The position numbers and the translations under genes were made by a program. Below the pieces are notes generated by a model that was not told the origin of the DNA, did not search any database, and saw only the letters and a list, made by a program, of their open reading frames with translations. From positions 1 through 64,000 of the forward strand of contig NZ_DAHVNP010000063.1 in assembly GCF_027319265.1 (NCBI RefSeq): a stretch of 64,000 nt of DNA, given 5' to 3'. This document shows positions 63,407 to 64,000 of this stretch, piece by piece (position 1 is the stretch's first letter; each line of letters begins with the position of its first letter). The stretch is from Ferrimicrobium sp. GTDB taxonomy: Bacteria; Actinomycetota; Acidimicrobiia; Acidimicrobiales; Acidimicrobiaceae.

Positions 63407-64000
63407 CTACTGCGGGGGATGCCGCTGTAACCATGGCTGTTCCGCCTCGCCGATCGGCGTCGTCGGCGGCGCCGCCACGAATGGCCAGATCTCGCTCGCT
63501 ATCGCGCGCCAGTTCGCCGTTGCCCCAAGATAGCCAAGCAGTGCATACAGCCCGAGGTTGATGCGCTGGAGGACCACGAATGCGCGGGGGACATTCAAGT
63601 ACTTAGCGACGGGATGGCTATGATCAAAGGTGTGTCGTAGCAAAGCACTCGCGTAGGCACTCGTCACCGAAAACACACGATCATCGGCGACGATGTCATA
63701 GAAATCCCGGAAGAAGTCGGCAATCGCCTCTGGATCGAGATCGTCCTTGGTGACGAGTCCAGCTGCATAGACGATTTTGGCAAAACGTGGCTTATCCCGG
63801 TCGAGCACCATCGCCTGAATCATCGACTCAAAGAGTTCAATCTCCGCTTGGGTGAACTCCTTGGTAAATCCGAAGTCCAAGAAGCCAATGCGACCGTCCT
63901 TGAGAAAGAGGTAGTTACCTGGGTGCGGATCACCATTGAAGAGTCGGAGCCGATAGAGGCTGCGAAAAACGAAACGAAAGAGCACCTCGCCATAGGCATC
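63407..64000 (-). CDS. ABC1/UbiB-family atypical kinase (partial, N-terminus outside window)
   Basis: The last 197 residues of a gene that enters from beyond 64000. NGDPHPGNYLFLKDGRIGFLDF covers the catalytic loop and metal-binding DFG-like motif of the ABC1 (UbiB/ADCK) kinase-like family (in two adjoining pieces). Members support quinone or other lipid metabolism through ATPase activity. The C-terminal helices (LQRINLGLYALLGYLG) fit those of the actinobacterial members. The ATP-binding lysine and the family-specific KxGQ motif would lie outside the window. Confidence 0.88.
   Translation of the reverse strand, partial: DAYGEVLFRFVFRSLYRLRLFNGDPHPGNYLFLKDGRIGFLDFGFTKEFTQAEIELFESMIQAMVLDRDKPRFAKIVYAAGLVTKDDLDPEAIADFFRDFYDIVADDRVFSVTSAYASALLRHTFDHSHPVAKYLNVPRAFVVLQRINLGLYALLGYLGATANWRAIASEIWPFVAAPPTTPIGEAEQPWLQRHPPQ

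Overview
The window is chromosomal DNA of an actinobacterium, most likely a deep-branching, iron- and acid-associated lineage such as Acidimicrobiia (inference). Three things point there. The actinobacterial integration host factor mihF and the order pyrR-pyrC-carA-carB-pyrD-pyrF-mihF-gmk ... rpoZ-coaBC-metK-priA match the mycobacterial arrangement. Kgd is the actinobacterial E2-E1 fusion. The aa3-type oxidase locus is divergent and carries extra copper-protein-like genes. Coding is dense, the DNA is moderately GC-rich, genes often overlap by 1-14 bp, and several promoters look leaderless (TANNNT-N6-RTG).

Layout. 1-3.6 kb: the end of an agmatinase-like gene, then a lipoprotein and a large membrane-SCO fusion. 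3.7-8.4 kb: priA, metK, coaBC and rpoZ, minus strand. 8.36-17.6 kb: an accessory block that splits the usual gmk-rpoZ junction. It holds short repeats, a dead double IS607 recombinase remnant, a toxin-antitoxin pair, and a GltD-like/PFOR/DHOD-like redox operon. 17.6-26.95 kb: gmk, mihF and the pyrimidine operon, headed by a PyrR RNA-binding loop in front of pyrR. 27.1-34.0 kb: the terminal oxidase locus (ctaB, thioredoxin-like, cupredoxin-like, coxB, coxA, coxC, CtaG-like and a 42-aa membrane peptide), closed by a terminator. 34.2-36.4 kb: pepP/Q-type peptidase, efp, nusB. 36.5-40.2 kb: a membrane protein and aroQ-aroB-aroC. 40.2-44.4 kb: a compact type IV pilin locus with a PilM-PilN fusion. 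44.5-50.4 kb: phosphatase, MarR/YceI, NfuA-like, and an ATP-grasp plus CCAAP-tail radical SAM pair. 50.4-56.3 kb: UvrD2-like helicase, exonuclease III, FabZ, DUF1059, aroK, EAL protein. 56.4-64 kb: kgd, hydrolase, PaiB-like protein, epimerase, Hsp20, and a truncated ABC1/UbiB kinase gene at the edge.

How the genes work together. The pyr operon makes UMP, although pyrB and pyrK are not here. The oxidase locus encodes structural subunits plus heme O synthase and likely copper/thiol assembly factors. PFOR with its GltD-like and DHOD-like neighbours, together with Kgd, suggests flexible 2-oxoacid oxidation linked to ferredoxin and NAD(P). The most unusual items are the CoxA channel substitutions, the CxxxC cupredoxin-like subunit, the ATP-grasp/CCAAP-tail radical SAM pair, the split gmk-rpoZ operon, and two essential genes (gmk, coaBC) with no ATG, GTG or TTG start before their conserved N-termini.
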